Of a stretch of DNA of 53,244 nt, positions 18,718-26,663 are shown piece after piece. Where the stretch lies: contig CANQNT010000021.1 in assembly GCA_947625255.1 (NCBI GenBank), positions 1 through 53,244 of the forward strand, in the 5' to 3' direction. Made by a program: the position numbers and the translations under genes. Under the pieces are notes generated by a model. The model ran no database searches, was not told the DNA's origin, and worked only from the letters and a program-made list of their open reading frames with translations. This DNA is from an uncultured Acetatifactor sp. (GTDB lineage Bacteria; Bacillota; Clostridia; Lachnospirales; Lachnospiraceae). Every line of letters begins with the position of its first letter. Positions within the stretch are counted from its first letter, which is position 1.

Positions 18718-19236
18718 TCATTCCGCCTGCGTTTTCCCCGTATCACGTCGCGTGCCCGACAGCAAATCCGCATATTCCCCGTGGGAAGCCCGCAAAAGAT
18801 CCGCCGGCGCCAGTTCTATCTGGGAGCCAATCCGGCCTCCGCTCACGATCATGGCCGGCAGCGCAGCCGCGCTTTGGTCCACCCGGGTCACATACTGCTT
18901 CTTCATGCCTATGGCCGTACACCCGCCCCGGATGTAACCTGTCACCGTATTGATTTCCCTGACATGGATCATCTCCACGCTCTTTTCCCCCACGTTGCGG
19001 GCCGCTTTCTTCAGATCCAGCTCTTCCGCGATGGGGATCACAAACACAAAATAGTCCCTGGACGCGCCTTTGGTCACCAGGGTCTTGTACATCTTTTCGT
19101 AGGGCAGCCCCAGCATATCCGCCACCTGCAGGGCATCCACGAACTCCTCGCACTCATAGGTATAATGCTGAAACGGAATCTTCATGGATTCCAGAATCCG
19201 CATCGCGTTTGTCTTTCCTTCTTTCTGCTTTGACAC
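18718..19236 (-). CDS. ybaK: YbaK/EbsC-type Cys-tRNA(Pro) deacylase
   Basis: A 172-aa trans-editing protein of the YbaK/ProRS-INS superfamily, which hydrolyses mischarged Cys-tRNA(Pro) in the cytoplasm. Motifs seen are the invariant lysine region MYKTLVTKG (about residue 52), FVFVIPIAEELDLKKAA, GYIRGGCTAIGMKK, and the VSGGRIGSQIELAPADLL block near the C terminus. The start is GTG at 19236, with GGAGG six bases upstream. It is followed after about 95 bases by the GH51 gene and shows no functional link to it. Confidence 0.9.
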   Translation of the reverse strand: MSKQKEGKTNAMRILESMKIPFQHYTYECEEFVDALQVADMLGLPYEKMYKTLVTKGASRDYFVFVIPIAEELDLKKAARNVGEKSVEMIHVREINTVTGYIRGGCTAIGMKKQYVTRVDQSAAALPAMIVSGGRIGSQIELAPADLLRASHGEYADLLSGTRRDTGKTQAE

Positions 19237-19276
19237 GATGTTCCTCCAAAAATAAGTTTTGATATGTGTGACATAA

Positions 19277-19305
19277 TTGTAATTGCAAAAATCTTTCAGT
19301 ATAAT
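19277..19305 (+). promoter_or_regulatory. Promoter of the sigma-like gene
   Basis: TTGTAA (19277-19282), a 17-bp spacer and a perfect TATAAT (19300-19305). It supports the following short gene as real. Confidence 0.65.
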
Positions 19306-19345
19306 CTATTTATGATAACGACAAAAAGGATTCCCCAATCTGAAA

Positions 19346-19834
19346 ATGGTCAATAAATACAAAAGTTGCCGCAACCCGAAAGAATTCATTGACATTTTAT
19401 ATCAAAATAACTATTCCAGGCTTCTGCACGCCGTTTCCAGTCAACCCGACTGTACTCTTCTATCGGAGCATCTCGTACAAGAAGTCTTTTTTGAAATGCT
19501 CCGGCGTTTTGACTACCCGATGCTGGCAGAAGATCCGGATCGTTGGCTGACAGAGACCCTGCAAATCAAAATCGAGCTGATCCAACGCAAACAGAAGCTT
19601 CAGGATGCCGATGAACACAAAAAATGGCGTGAGGAAATGCGGCTTCTGTGGGAAAAGTATGGCTCTGTGGATCTCTCCTGCGTCAATGGCTCCAATCTGA
19701 ACGGCCACGAAAAGCTGCTTTTTCAAATGTATTACCTGGAATGCAATTCCCTGGCCGAACTGGCCAGGCTGGAGCGCGCCTCTTCGCAGGAGCTCCGCGC
19801 ATACCTGGACCAAATCCTTCTCAAGCTGCTTTAG
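19346..19834 (+). CDS. Small sigma-70-like (ECF-type) protein
   Basis: A 162-aa protein of sigma-factor-like layout. Residues 10-60 resemble region 2 (NPKEFIDILYQNNYSRLLHAV, then LVQEVFFEMLRRFD). Residues 115-160 resemble region 4, with a helix-turn-helix-like LECNSLAELARLERASSQEL. The central linker is charged. Similarity is weak, and no anti-sigma gene lies next to it, so it could be a divergent sigma factor or another small DNA-binding protein. The ribosome-binding site is poor (AAAGGA about 16 bases before the ATG), but the promoter is good. It converges on xpt. Confidence 0.55.
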   Translation: MVNKYKSCRNPKEFIDILYQNNYSRLLHAVSSQPDCTLLSEHLVQEVFFEMLRRFDYPMLAEDPDRWLTETLQIKIELIQRKQKLQDADEHKKWREEMRLLWEKYGSVDLSCVNGSNLNGHEKLLFQMYYLECNSLAELARLERASSQELRAYLDQILLKLL

Positions 19835-19873
19835 GCCGACGTTCACAACCGTAAGCTTTCTGCGCCTCATCGC

Positions 19874-20449
19874 TCATTCACGAAACACAATGGAACCATC
19901 TGTTCCCATGGATTCCACGATTGCCAGGGATTCCAACTGAATCCCTTTGCCGCGAATGATCTCCCCGCCTTTCTGGAAACCCTTTTCAATGGCGATACCA
20001 ATCCCTTCCACCGTGGCCCCTGCTGCTTCCACCAGATCCAGAAGCCCTATCAGGGCACAGCCGTTGGCCAGGAAATCATCAATGATAAGAACATGATCCT
20101 CTGCCGATAAAAACTTCTTGGATACGATCACGTCATACACTCTGCCATGGGTAAAGGACTGGATCTTGGTACAATAATTGTCATGATCCAGATTGATGCT
20201 CATGGATTTTTTGGCAAATACCACCGGAACCCCGAATTCCCTCGCCGCCACCGCGGCAATACCGATCCCGCTGGCCTCAATGGTAAGTATCTTATTGATG
20301 GGCTTTCCGGCAAAACGACGTTTCCATTCCTTTGCCATTTCTTCAAAAAGCGAGATGTCCATTTGGTGATTGATGAAGCTGTCCACCTTCAAGACGTTTC
20401 CTTCCCGGACGATTCCGTCCTTTCTGATCCGATCTTCCAACAATTTCAT
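19874..20449 (-). CDS. xpt: Xanthine phosphoribosyltransferase
   Basis: A 191-aa type I phosphoribosyltransferase that turns xanthine and PRPP into XMP. The N terminus ([19 protein letters not shown]) and the block [11 protein letters not shown] are typical of Xpt. The PRPP-binding motif reads [13 protein letters not shown] near residue 122. Length matches the family. It starts 48 bases after the molybdoenzyme gene on the same strand, so the operon appears to couple xanthine oxidation with xanthine salvage. No purine riboswitch is seen in front of it, unlike many Firmicute xpt genes. Confidence 0.93.
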   Translation of the reverse strand: MKLLEDRIRKDGIVREGNVLKVDSFINHQMDISLFEEMAKEWKRRFAGKPINKILTIEASGIGIAAVAAREFGVPVVFAKKSMSINLDHDNYCTKIQSFTHGRVYDVIVSKKFLSAEDHVLIIDDFLANGCALIGLLDLVEAAGATVEGIGIAIEKGFQKGGEIIRGKGIQLESLAIVESMGTDGSIVFRE

Positions 20450-20497
20450 CTGACTGTACCTCGTTTCTCTTTTCTCTGTATAACCGCAAGTGCCGGA

Positions 20498-22873
20498 CTA
20501 CTTTTCCTCCCATGGTTCCGGGCTGCTTTTACGCACCGGGGCGGTAAAATCCTCCTCCAGCCGCAAATCCCGTTTTCGATTTTCGGGCATCGCGATCTGT
20601 TCCGGGGTAATGGGCAATTCGTAATAACGATAACCCGTAGCATGGTAAAGGGCGTCCGCTATGGACGGCAGAGGGGTGTTAATCACGATTTCTCCGATGG
20701 ACTTGGCGCCAAAGGGGCCGTTTCGCTCGTAGCTGCTTTCAAAAGCCACATTGATCCTCCCCACATCGATCCTGACAGGAATCTTGTACTCCATGAGAGA
20801 ATTCTCATAGACACCCCCGTTTCGGTCATAGGTAATATTTTCCATGAGCGCCATGCCGATTCCCTGGAGGATGCCGCCCTCCGCCTGAATTCTGGCCAGA
20901 TTGGGGTTGATGGGGGTTCCGCAGTCCACACAAGCGTCAAATTCAATCACCCTGGCTTCACCCGTCAGCAGGTCCACCTCCAATTCCACGGCCCCGACCA
21001 TAAAGGGCGGCGGGGAGAGAGGAGAACTGTGGGTATAGCTGGTTTCCAGGGAGAGCTCATTGCCCGACATGGACGCGGTGGCAATGTCCTCCAGAGACAC
21101 GGACGGAGCCTTTTCCTCCGCGTCTGCTTCCTCCGGCCGCCGAAAGACCTTTTTCCCGTCAAATTCCACCTGATCCGCAGCACAATTTAAAAGCTTCGCA
21201 CCCATTCGGCAGATACGCTCCCTCAATTGCAGGGCACATTGCTCCACGGCCTTGCCGGTCACATAAGTCGTACTGGACGCATAGGAACCGGAATCATACG
21301 GAGAAGCATCCGTATCCGCGCCAAACACCATAATGCGATCCACGTCACATTCCATGACCTCCGCCGCGATCTGGGCCAAAATGGTATCACAGCCCGTCCC
21401 CATGTCTGCCGCACCGATCACCAGATTGTAATTGCCCGCTTCTCCCAGGCGCAGGGTGGCGCTTCCCACGTCCAGTCCCGCAATGCCGGAGCCCTGCAGG
21501 GCCATCCCCATGCCCACGGTGCGAACCTTATGATCTCCCATGGAACGAATGGGGTATTTTTCCTCCCAGCGGATCATTTCCCTGACCTTGCGCAGACAAC
21601 GGTCCAGGGCACAGCTGGTATTGACCTGGTCAAAATAGGCAGGCATCACGTCCCCTTCCTTTACGATGTTCATCTCGCGCAAGGTAAAGGGATCCATATG
21701 CAGCTCTTCCGCCAGCTCATTCACCGCGGACTCTACCGCGAACAGACCCTGTGTCGCCCCATAGCCCCGGTACGCGCCAGCCGCCATGACGTTGGTATAC
21801 ACCACGTCGCAGGTAAAACGAAAGGCTTCCGCCTTTCCATACAAAGGAATGGCCTTATGTCCCGTAAGTCCCACCGTGGTGGGGCCGTGCTCCCCATAAG
21901 CGCCCGTGTTGGAAAGGGTATACATATCGATGCCGCGAATCCGTCCATCTCTCATCGCCCCCAGACGAATGTGAAGCTCCATCTCGTGCCGGGGCGTGGA
22001 AGCGGTCATGCATTCTCTCCTGCTGAAAATAATCTTGGAAGGCTTCTTTGTCTTCCAGGTCACGAATGCGGGATAAATCTCCGAAACCGCGGTCTGCTTG
22101 GCCCCAAAGCCTCCTCCAATACGGGGCTTCGTCACACGGACCATGGACTTGGGAATTCCCAACGCATTGGCAATAATGCGGCGGCAATGAAACACGATCT
22201 GGGTGGAGCTGACCACATGCAGTCTCCCGTATACATCAATGGTGCAAAAAGTACGAAATGTTTCCATCATGGTCTGCTGGCAGGCCTTTGTATGGTAATA
22301 TCTGTCGATCACGACCTCGCATTCTGCCAGGACCCTGTCAATATCCCCTGAGGAGCTTTCCTCATGGGCGCAAAGATTGCGCTTGTTGTCAGCCCCCACC
22401 GGGCAAAGGCTTTCCCAGTTTTCCTCCGGATGCACCAAAATCGGGGAATCCTTGGCTTTATGATAATCCAGAATGGGTTCCAGGACCTCATAGGTCACCT
22501 TGATCAGAGAAAGGGCCTTATCGACACATTTTTCATCTGCCCCGGCCACGATAGCCACCGGATCTCCCACATAACGCACATGACGATCCAGAATCAACCG
22601 GTCATAAGGACTGGCCTCCGGATAGGTCTGCCCCGCGATGGAAAAGCGGCGGGCGTCTTTCGGAATATCCTCCCAGGTATAGATGGCTTCTATGCCCGGC
22701 ACCCGGCTTGCAATGCCGGTATTGATGGTCCGCACAAGGGCGTTGGCATGAGGAGAGCGCAGAAGCTTGACGATCAGACAGTCCCTGGGCGCGATATCAT
22801 CCGTATAGACCGGCTGCCCTGTCAACAGCTGCATGGCATCCTTTTTACGGATCGGCTGATTTACTGCTTTCAT
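20498..22873 (-). CDS. Xanthine dehydrogenase-type molybdopterin-binding subunit
   Basis: A 791-aa large subunit of a xanthine oxidase-family hydroxylase holding the molybdenum cofactor. Motifs include the N-terminal TGQPVYTDDIAP block, GGGFGAKQT near residue 252, GAYRGYGATQGLFAVESAVNE-like cofactor-binding sequence near 365, and GPFGAKSIGEIVI near 730, whose Glu is the expected active-site base. It overlaps the iron-sulfur subunit gene by four bases (ATGA), showing translational coupling. Gene order FAD, [2Fe-2S], Mo, then xpt, with a purine permease and a cofactor-related nucleotidyltransferase nearby, supports a purine substrate, though nicotinate or aldehydes cannot be excluded from the motifs alone. 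Confidence 0.9.
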   Translation of the reverse strand: MKAVNQPIRKKDAMQLLTGQPVYTDDIAPRDCLIVKLLRSPHANALVRTINTGIASRVPGIEAIYTWEDIPKDARRFSIAGQTYPEASPYDRLILDRHVRYVGDPVAIVAGADEKCVDKALSLIKVTYEVLEPILDYHKAKDSPILVHPEENWESLCPVGADNKRNLCAHEESSSGDIDRVLAECEVVIDRYYHTKACQQTMMETFRTFCTIDVYGRLHVVSSTQIVFHCRRIIANALGIPKSMVRVTKPRIGGGFGAKQTAVSEIYPAFVTWKTKKPSKIIFSRRECMTASTPRHEMELHIRLGAMRDGRIRGIDMYTLSNTGAYGEHGPTTVGLTGHKAIPLYGKAEAFRFTCDVVYTNVMAAGAYRGYGATQGLFAVESAVNELAEELHMDPFTLREMNIVKEGDVMPAYFDQVNTSCALDRCLRKVREMIRWEEKYPIRSMGDHKVRTVGMGMALQGSGIAGLDVGSATLRLGEAGNYNLVIGAADMGTGCDTILAQIAAEVMECDVDRIMVFGADTDASPYDSGSYASSTTYVTGKAVEQCALQLRERICRMGAKLLNCAADQVEFDGKKVFRRPEEADAEEKAPSVSLEDIATASMSGNELSLETSYTHSSPLSPPPFMVGAVELEVDLLTGEARVIEFDACVDCGTPINPNLARIQAEGGILQGIGMALMENITYDRNGGVYENSLMEYKIPVRIDVGRINVAFESSYERNGPFGAKSIGEIVINTPLPSIADALYHATGYRYYELPITPEQIAMPENRKRDLRLEEDFTAPVRKSSPEPWEEK

Positions 22874-23349
22874 TGAGCCTCCTCCTTTTTACCCTTTTCT
22901 TTTTTCCAGACCAGATAATTTAAAATGCCGCGCAGCTGCCCTTCATAGCCGGAACAACGGCAAAGATTGCCGGCCAGATATTCCCGGATTTCCTCCTCGT
23001 TAGGATCCGGATTCTCCCGGAAAAGAGCCAGGGCGTTCATTACAAAACCGGGGTTGCAAAAGCCGCATTGCTCCGCCCCCTGGTCCGCGATAAACGCGCC
23101 AAATTCCGCCGCCTCTTGCTGCAGGCCCTCCAGAGTTTCCACTCGCTTTCCATCCGTTCTGGCCGCCAGCACGGAGCAGGACAAAACCGGCTTTCCCTCC
23201 AGAATGACTGTACACAACCCACAATTGGAGGTCTCACATCCCCGTTTCACACTGGCGCAGCCCTGCGCCCGCAGCCAGTCCAACAGCAGACAGTCTGCCG
23301 CAATTTCAGAAGATATTTTTTTCCCATTTAATACAATATTGATCAACAT
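22870..23349 (-). CDS. Xanthine dehydrogenase-type [2Fe-2S] subunit
   Basis: A 159-aa electron-transfer subunit with two 2Fe-2S clusters. The N-terminal plant-ferredoxin-like motif is CASVKRGCETSNCGLCTV (about residues 32-49), with a further Cys in VLSCSVLA. The C-terminal helical domain has CGFCNPGFVMNA (about 97) and GNLCRCSGYEGQ (about 130). Length is standard for these hydroxylases. Its ATG overlaps the stop of the FAD subunit by one base (TGATG), and its end overlaps the molybdenum subunit. Confidence 0.95.
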   Translation of the reverse strand: MLINIVLNGKKISSEIAADCLLLDWLRAQGCASVKRGCETSNCGLCTVILEGKPVLSCSVLAARTDGKRVETLEGLQQEAAEFGAFIADQGAEQCGFCNPGFVMNALALFRENPDPNEEEIREYLAGNLCRCSGYEGQLRGILNYLVWKKEKGKKEEAQ

Positions 23350-24173
23350 CAGGCTTTTCCTCCCAACTTCAGAGCCGCCCGCATGGCTAACACCCCGGTC
23401 AAATGGGTTCGATAAGACGCGCTGGCGCGCAGATTACCTTCCGTAGGGATATGGGCAGCTGCATAAGCTCCAAAATCCCGAGCCTCTTCTTCCGTAATAA
23501 GAGACTGAAAGCGTTTGCCTCCCTCCTCCAACAACATCGCTTTCGCGGGTCTGGCGCCTACGGAAAGGCGGATCCGGTATTCTCCGCCGCTCTCCCCGCG
23601 CTCTTTTTCCAGAGGCAAAAGGGCCGCCGCACAGGCCAGTACGGGAAAGTCCGTCCGGGAATTGCGAACGGATTGGTAATAATATTTTCCGGGAGTCTTC
23701 TTCACCAGAATCCGAACCAATACATCTCTGTCATATTTGGATGCCAGAAAATCCGCCATAGGCAGAACCCCTCCCCGATACAGCTCCACATAGCTGTCCA
23801 TGGCCAAAAGCATGGTACAAACGTCCGAGAACCCAAAGCGTCCGAACACGCTCCCGCCCACCGTGGCAAGATTGCGGAACTGCACGCCCACAATGTGCCG
23901 CAAGGCCTCCCGCAGCGCGCCGCCGGTATAACGATTGAGACCCTCATGAAGCTCCAGCTGTCGGAGCGTCACCATACAGCCAATGCTCCAGCCATCCTCC
24001 CGCTCCTCAATCCGGTCTAAGGAAAGACCCGAAAGATCAATGGCCGTCTGGACACTTCCTTGTCCCATCTTCATCCACAGCATCCCGCCAATAATACGGT
24101 TGGAACGCTGCTGATTCAGCTGCCAGGCTTCTTCCAGGCTCTCCACCCTTTTATATGTACGAATACTTATCAT
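23349..24173 (-). CDS. Xanthine dehydrogenase-type FAD-binding subunit
   Basis: A 274-aa FAD subunit of the molybdenum hydroxylase. The N-terminal IIGGMLWMKMGQG sits where family members have a flavin-binding GGT-like loop, and the second flavin motif is VGVQFRNLATVGGSVFGRFGFSD near residue 100. A C-terminal CO-dehydrogenase-flavoprotein domain follows. ATG 24173 is chosen because AGGAGAG precedes it; a longer frame up to 24296 adds 41 residues unlike the family. It is the first gene of the xdh-xpt operon. Confidence 0.9.
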   Translation of the reverse strand: MISIRTYKRVESLEEAWQLNQQRSNRIIGGMLWMKMGQGSVQTAIDLSGLSLDRIEEREDGWSIGCMVTLRQLELHEGLNRYTGGALREALRHIVGVQFRNLATVGGSVFGRFGFSDVCTMLLAMDSYVELYRGGVLPMADFLASKYDRDVLVRILVKKTPGKYYYQSVRNSRTDFPVLACAAALLPLEKERGESGGEYRIRLSVGARPAKAMLLEEGGKRFQSLITEEEARDFGAYAAAHIPTEGNLRASASYRTHLTGVLAMRAALKLGGKA

Positions 24174-24267
24174 CGAATCTCTCCTCTTCCCGCGAAAAGC
24201 GTTCCAACTTGCGTCAAATACAAATACGATCCATTCCCATCGCTTCACCGCCAGCCCAACTGCTAAC

Positions 24268-24296
24268 AGTTTACCATAAGGAACGGCAAAAGGCAA
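24268..24296 (-). promoter_or_regulatory. Likely promoter of the xdh-xpt operon
   Basis: On the minus strand TTGCCT (24296-24291), a 17-bp spacer and TAAACT (24273-24268). The match is moderate. It is divergent from and close to the nucleotidyltransferase promoter. Confidence 0.45.
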
Positions 24297-24307
24297 TTAC
24301 AACCCCT

Positions 24308-24335
24308 TTGCAAATCCCCTTTTTTCTGCTACAAT
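24308..24335 (+). promoter_or_regulatory. Likely promoter of the nucleotidyltransferase gene
   Basis: TTGCAA (24308-24313), a 16-bp spacer and TACAAT (24330-24335) lie about 30 bp before the ATG. Confidence 0.5.
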
Positions 24336-24362
24336 CGTTACAGCTGAAAGGGGGAGTAAAAG

Positions 24363-25076
24363 ATGCCAGAACAAAAACCAACCATCGGCTGTGTCATCAT
24401 GGCCTCAGGCATGGGAAATCGCTTTCAAAAAAACGGCTTTCCTCCCGAAACGTCTCGGCCGGGCCAGCCGCGTGAAAATCCATCCTGGGAAAACAAACTC
24501 ATGGTCCCATTTCTGGGGAAACCCTTGATTTGTCATATTTTGGGAATCACCGGGGGGCATCTATTCAGCAAAAGGATCGTTGTGACACGTCATCCGGAAA
24601 TTAACGCCCTCTGCCGCAGGATGGGAATCGATACAATCCTGCATGATCTGCCGGGACGCAACGACACTGTACGACTGGGTCTGGAGAACCTGCTTTCCCC
24701 ATCACCGGGAAAGCAGTCGTCGGCTTTCCAAATGGATGGCTGCCTTTTCTGTCCTGCCGATCAACCTCTTTTGCGCCGGGAAACCCTGGAAGCCATGATC
24801 AACGCTTTTCCCCTGGATGGCGGTCAAATCCTGCGCCCCGCATACCGCGTCAAAGAAAGCGCCCCCCTGGTTCCGGGAAGCCCCGTTCTCTTTGGACAGC
24901 GCTTTTTTCCGGAATTGCTTCAGCTCCCCGAGGGCAAGGGCGGTTCCGTTCTGGTGAAAAAATATCCCGAACGGGTCGTCTATGTACCCGTCCGGGATCC
25001 TTATGAACTGGCAGATGTGGACACGCCGGAGGCCTTGCGGATCCTTGCACGTCATCTGCCGGAACACTTTTTATGA
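24363..25076 (+). CDS. MocA/MobA-like nucleotidyltransferase
   Basis: A 237-aa NTP-transferase-fold protein. The N-terminal nucleotide-binding signature is IGCVIMASGMGNRF (residues 8-21), followed after a 20-residue insertion by KLMVPFLGKPLI. A metal-binding FCPADQPLL near 128 and an LADVDTPEAL motif near the end also match the molybdenum-cofactor cytidylyl/guanylyltransferase group. Being divergent from a molybdenum hydroxylase operon, it probably matures that enzyme's cofactor (molybdopterin cytosine dinucleotide, or a selenium-related variant). GGGGGAG precedes the ATG. Its 3' end overlaps the convergent permease gene by six bases. Confidence 0.82.
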   Translation: MPEQKPTIGCVIMASGMGNRFQKNGFPPETSRPGQPRENPSWENKLMVPFLGKPLICHILGITGGHLFSKRIVVTRHPEINALCRRMGIDTILHDLPGRNDTVRLGLENLLSPSPGKQSSAFQMDGCLFCPADQPLLRRETLEAMINAFPLDGGQILRPAYRVKESAPLVPGSPVLFGQRFFPELLQLPEGKGGSVLVKKYPERVVYVPVRDPYELADVDTPEALRILARHLPEHFL

Positions 25077-26477
25077 ATTCTTCTCTTTCGGAAGCAAAAC
25101 ATTCAGTAAAATCGCCATCAAGGCCGCGGGCACGATACCGGAGCCTCCGAAGATCAGACTGATAAACTGAGGCGCATGTGCCAGAATGCCGGGGTTGGCG
25201 CCCATACCATAACCTACGCCGAGAGACACGGAAACAATGGTCAGGTTCCTCGGTGTCATGGGTCCTTTCATGATCAACTGGATACCGCTGACTACGATGG
25301 AGGAGAACATCATAACCGCCGCGCCGCCCAGAACCGCCTGGGGCATAATGGATACCAGCGCACCCAGCTTAGGGATCAGGCCGCACAAAATCAGGAACAC
25401 GGCGCCGGTTGCAAGAGCAAGACGGTTCACGATCTTGGTCATGGCTACCAGACCTACGTTCTGACTGAAAGAGGTGTTGGGAAGCACGCCAAAGACCGCC
25501 GCGATGGAAGAACCGATACCGTCGCAGATAACACCGCCGGACAGTTCCTTATCCGTAGCCTCTCTGCCCATACCGCCTTCCATAACGCCGGAAATATCAC
25601 CGACGGTTTCCACTGCCGTAACGATAAACATGACCATCACGGGCAGAATCGCGCGCAGATCAAAGACCAGCTTCACAGGAACCAGAGAGGGAACCGCAAT
25701 CCAACTGGCCTCGGCAACCTTGCTCCAGTCCAACACCCATGCCTTGGTATATTCCGCACCCGTCGCAGGATCCACGGCGGTATGAGGCAATACCAGTCCC
25801 ATGATAAAGGCCGCTATGTAACCGACAATGATGCCTAACAGAATGGAGGAGGAACTGGTAAAACCCTTGGTTCCATGCTTCAAAATCAGGATTACGATCA
25901 AAACGAAAATCGCCAGAAGCAGATTTTCCATGGAACCGAAGTCCTTAGCGGAATTGCCGCCGCCGAAAGAATTAATACCTACGGAAATCAAAGACAGACC
26001 AATAGACAATACCACAGTACCCGTTACCACGGAAGGGAAGAACTTACGGAGAGGCTTCAGGAAAAAGCCCAGAACTCCTTCAAACAAACCGCCGATCAGG
26101 GATGCTCCCATGATGGCGCCATAAGCAAGAACTCCGCCGCCCATGGAAACTACCACGCTCTGGAACACACCGATGAAGCCGGAGCTGGTACCCATGACAA
26201 TGGGGACCTTGCCGCCGATGGGCCCGATCGCAAACAACTGGATCAGCGTTACGATACCTGCCACCAACATGGCATTCTGGAGCAGCGTCACCTGTAATGC
26301 AGCGAACGCTTCCCCGTCACTCAGCGCCGCGCACGCGCTGGTGATAATCAGAATCGGAGTCAGATTGCCCACGAACATTGCCAGAACATGCTGGAGTCCG
26401 AGGGGGATGGCTTGTGTCAAAGGCATCTTTCCTTCAAACTGATAGGCTGCCTGTGACATCTCTTTTGTTGTCTTCAT
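25071..26477 (-). CDS. NCS2-family xanthine/uracil permease
   Basis: A 468-aa inner-membrane nucleobase symporter of the NCS2/NAT family with about 14 hydrophobic segments. The N-terminal LGLQHVLAMFVGNLTP, the mid-protein motif VETVGDISGVMEGG and the NAT signature QNVGLVAMTK (around residue 320) are visible. Placement beside xanthine dehydrogenase and xpt favours xanthine or uric acid over uracil. ATG 26477 with GAGGT upstream is chosen over an in-frame start at 26516. It has its own promoter and converges on the nucleotidyltransferase gene. Confidence 0.92.
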   Translation of the reverse strand: MKTTKEMSQAAYQFEGKMPLTQAIPLGLQHVLAMFVGNLTPILIITSACAALSDGEAFAALQVTLLQNAMLVAGIVTLIQLFAIGPIGGKVPIVMGTSSGFIGVFQSVVVSMGGGVLAYGAIMGASLIGGLFEGVLGFFLKPLRKFFPSVVTGTVVLSIGLSLISVGINSFGGGNSAKDFGSMENLLLAIFVLIVILILKHGTKGFTSSSSILLGIIVGYIAAFIMGLVLPHTAVDPATGAEYTKAWVLDWSKVAEASWIAVPSLVPVKLVFDLRAILPVMVMFIVTAVETVGDISGVMEGGMGREATDKELSGGVICDGIGSSIAAVFGVLPNTSFSQNVGLVAMTKIVNRLALATGAVFLILCGLIPKLGALVSIMPQAVLGGAAVMMFSSIVVSGIQLIMKGPMTPRNLTIVSVSLGVGYGMGANPGILAHAPQFISLIFGGSGIVPAALMAILLNVLLPKEKNS

Positions 26478-26529
26478 AACATCTACCTCGCAATAAATAT
26501 AATAGGAAACCGACAAAACTCTACTTCCT

Positions 26530-26574
26530 ATTTTATGAAAAAAGAAAACCCTTGTAAATTCGCATATTTTACAA
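26530..26574 (-). promoter_or_regulatory. Permease promoter with an overlapping inverted repeat
   Basis: On the minus strand TTTACA (26558-26553), a 17-bp spacer and TAAAAT (26535-26530) form a promoter. The -35 box is one arm of a 23-bp inverted repeat, TTGTAAA-N9-TTTACAA (26552-26574), a likely operator. No purine-riboswitch core is present in the short leader. Confidence 0.6.
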
Positions 26575-26663
26575 AATATTGATACTTTTTTTACAGTTCC
26601 TGCTTGATTTTACAAATTTAGGCAATATATTCTCCGTCTATCCCTGTCTTTCGCTTATTCTCC

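Noticed and set aside
21227..22351. 374-codon plus-strand ORF opposite the molybdenum subunit
   Set aside because: Antisense shadow; the minus-strand product has all molybdenum hydroxylase motifs and is coupled to its neighbours.
26478..26663. Purine riboswitch in front of the NCS2 permease
   Set aside because: The leader after the promoter is only about 45 bases and lacks the conserved purine-aptamer core and loop sequences.
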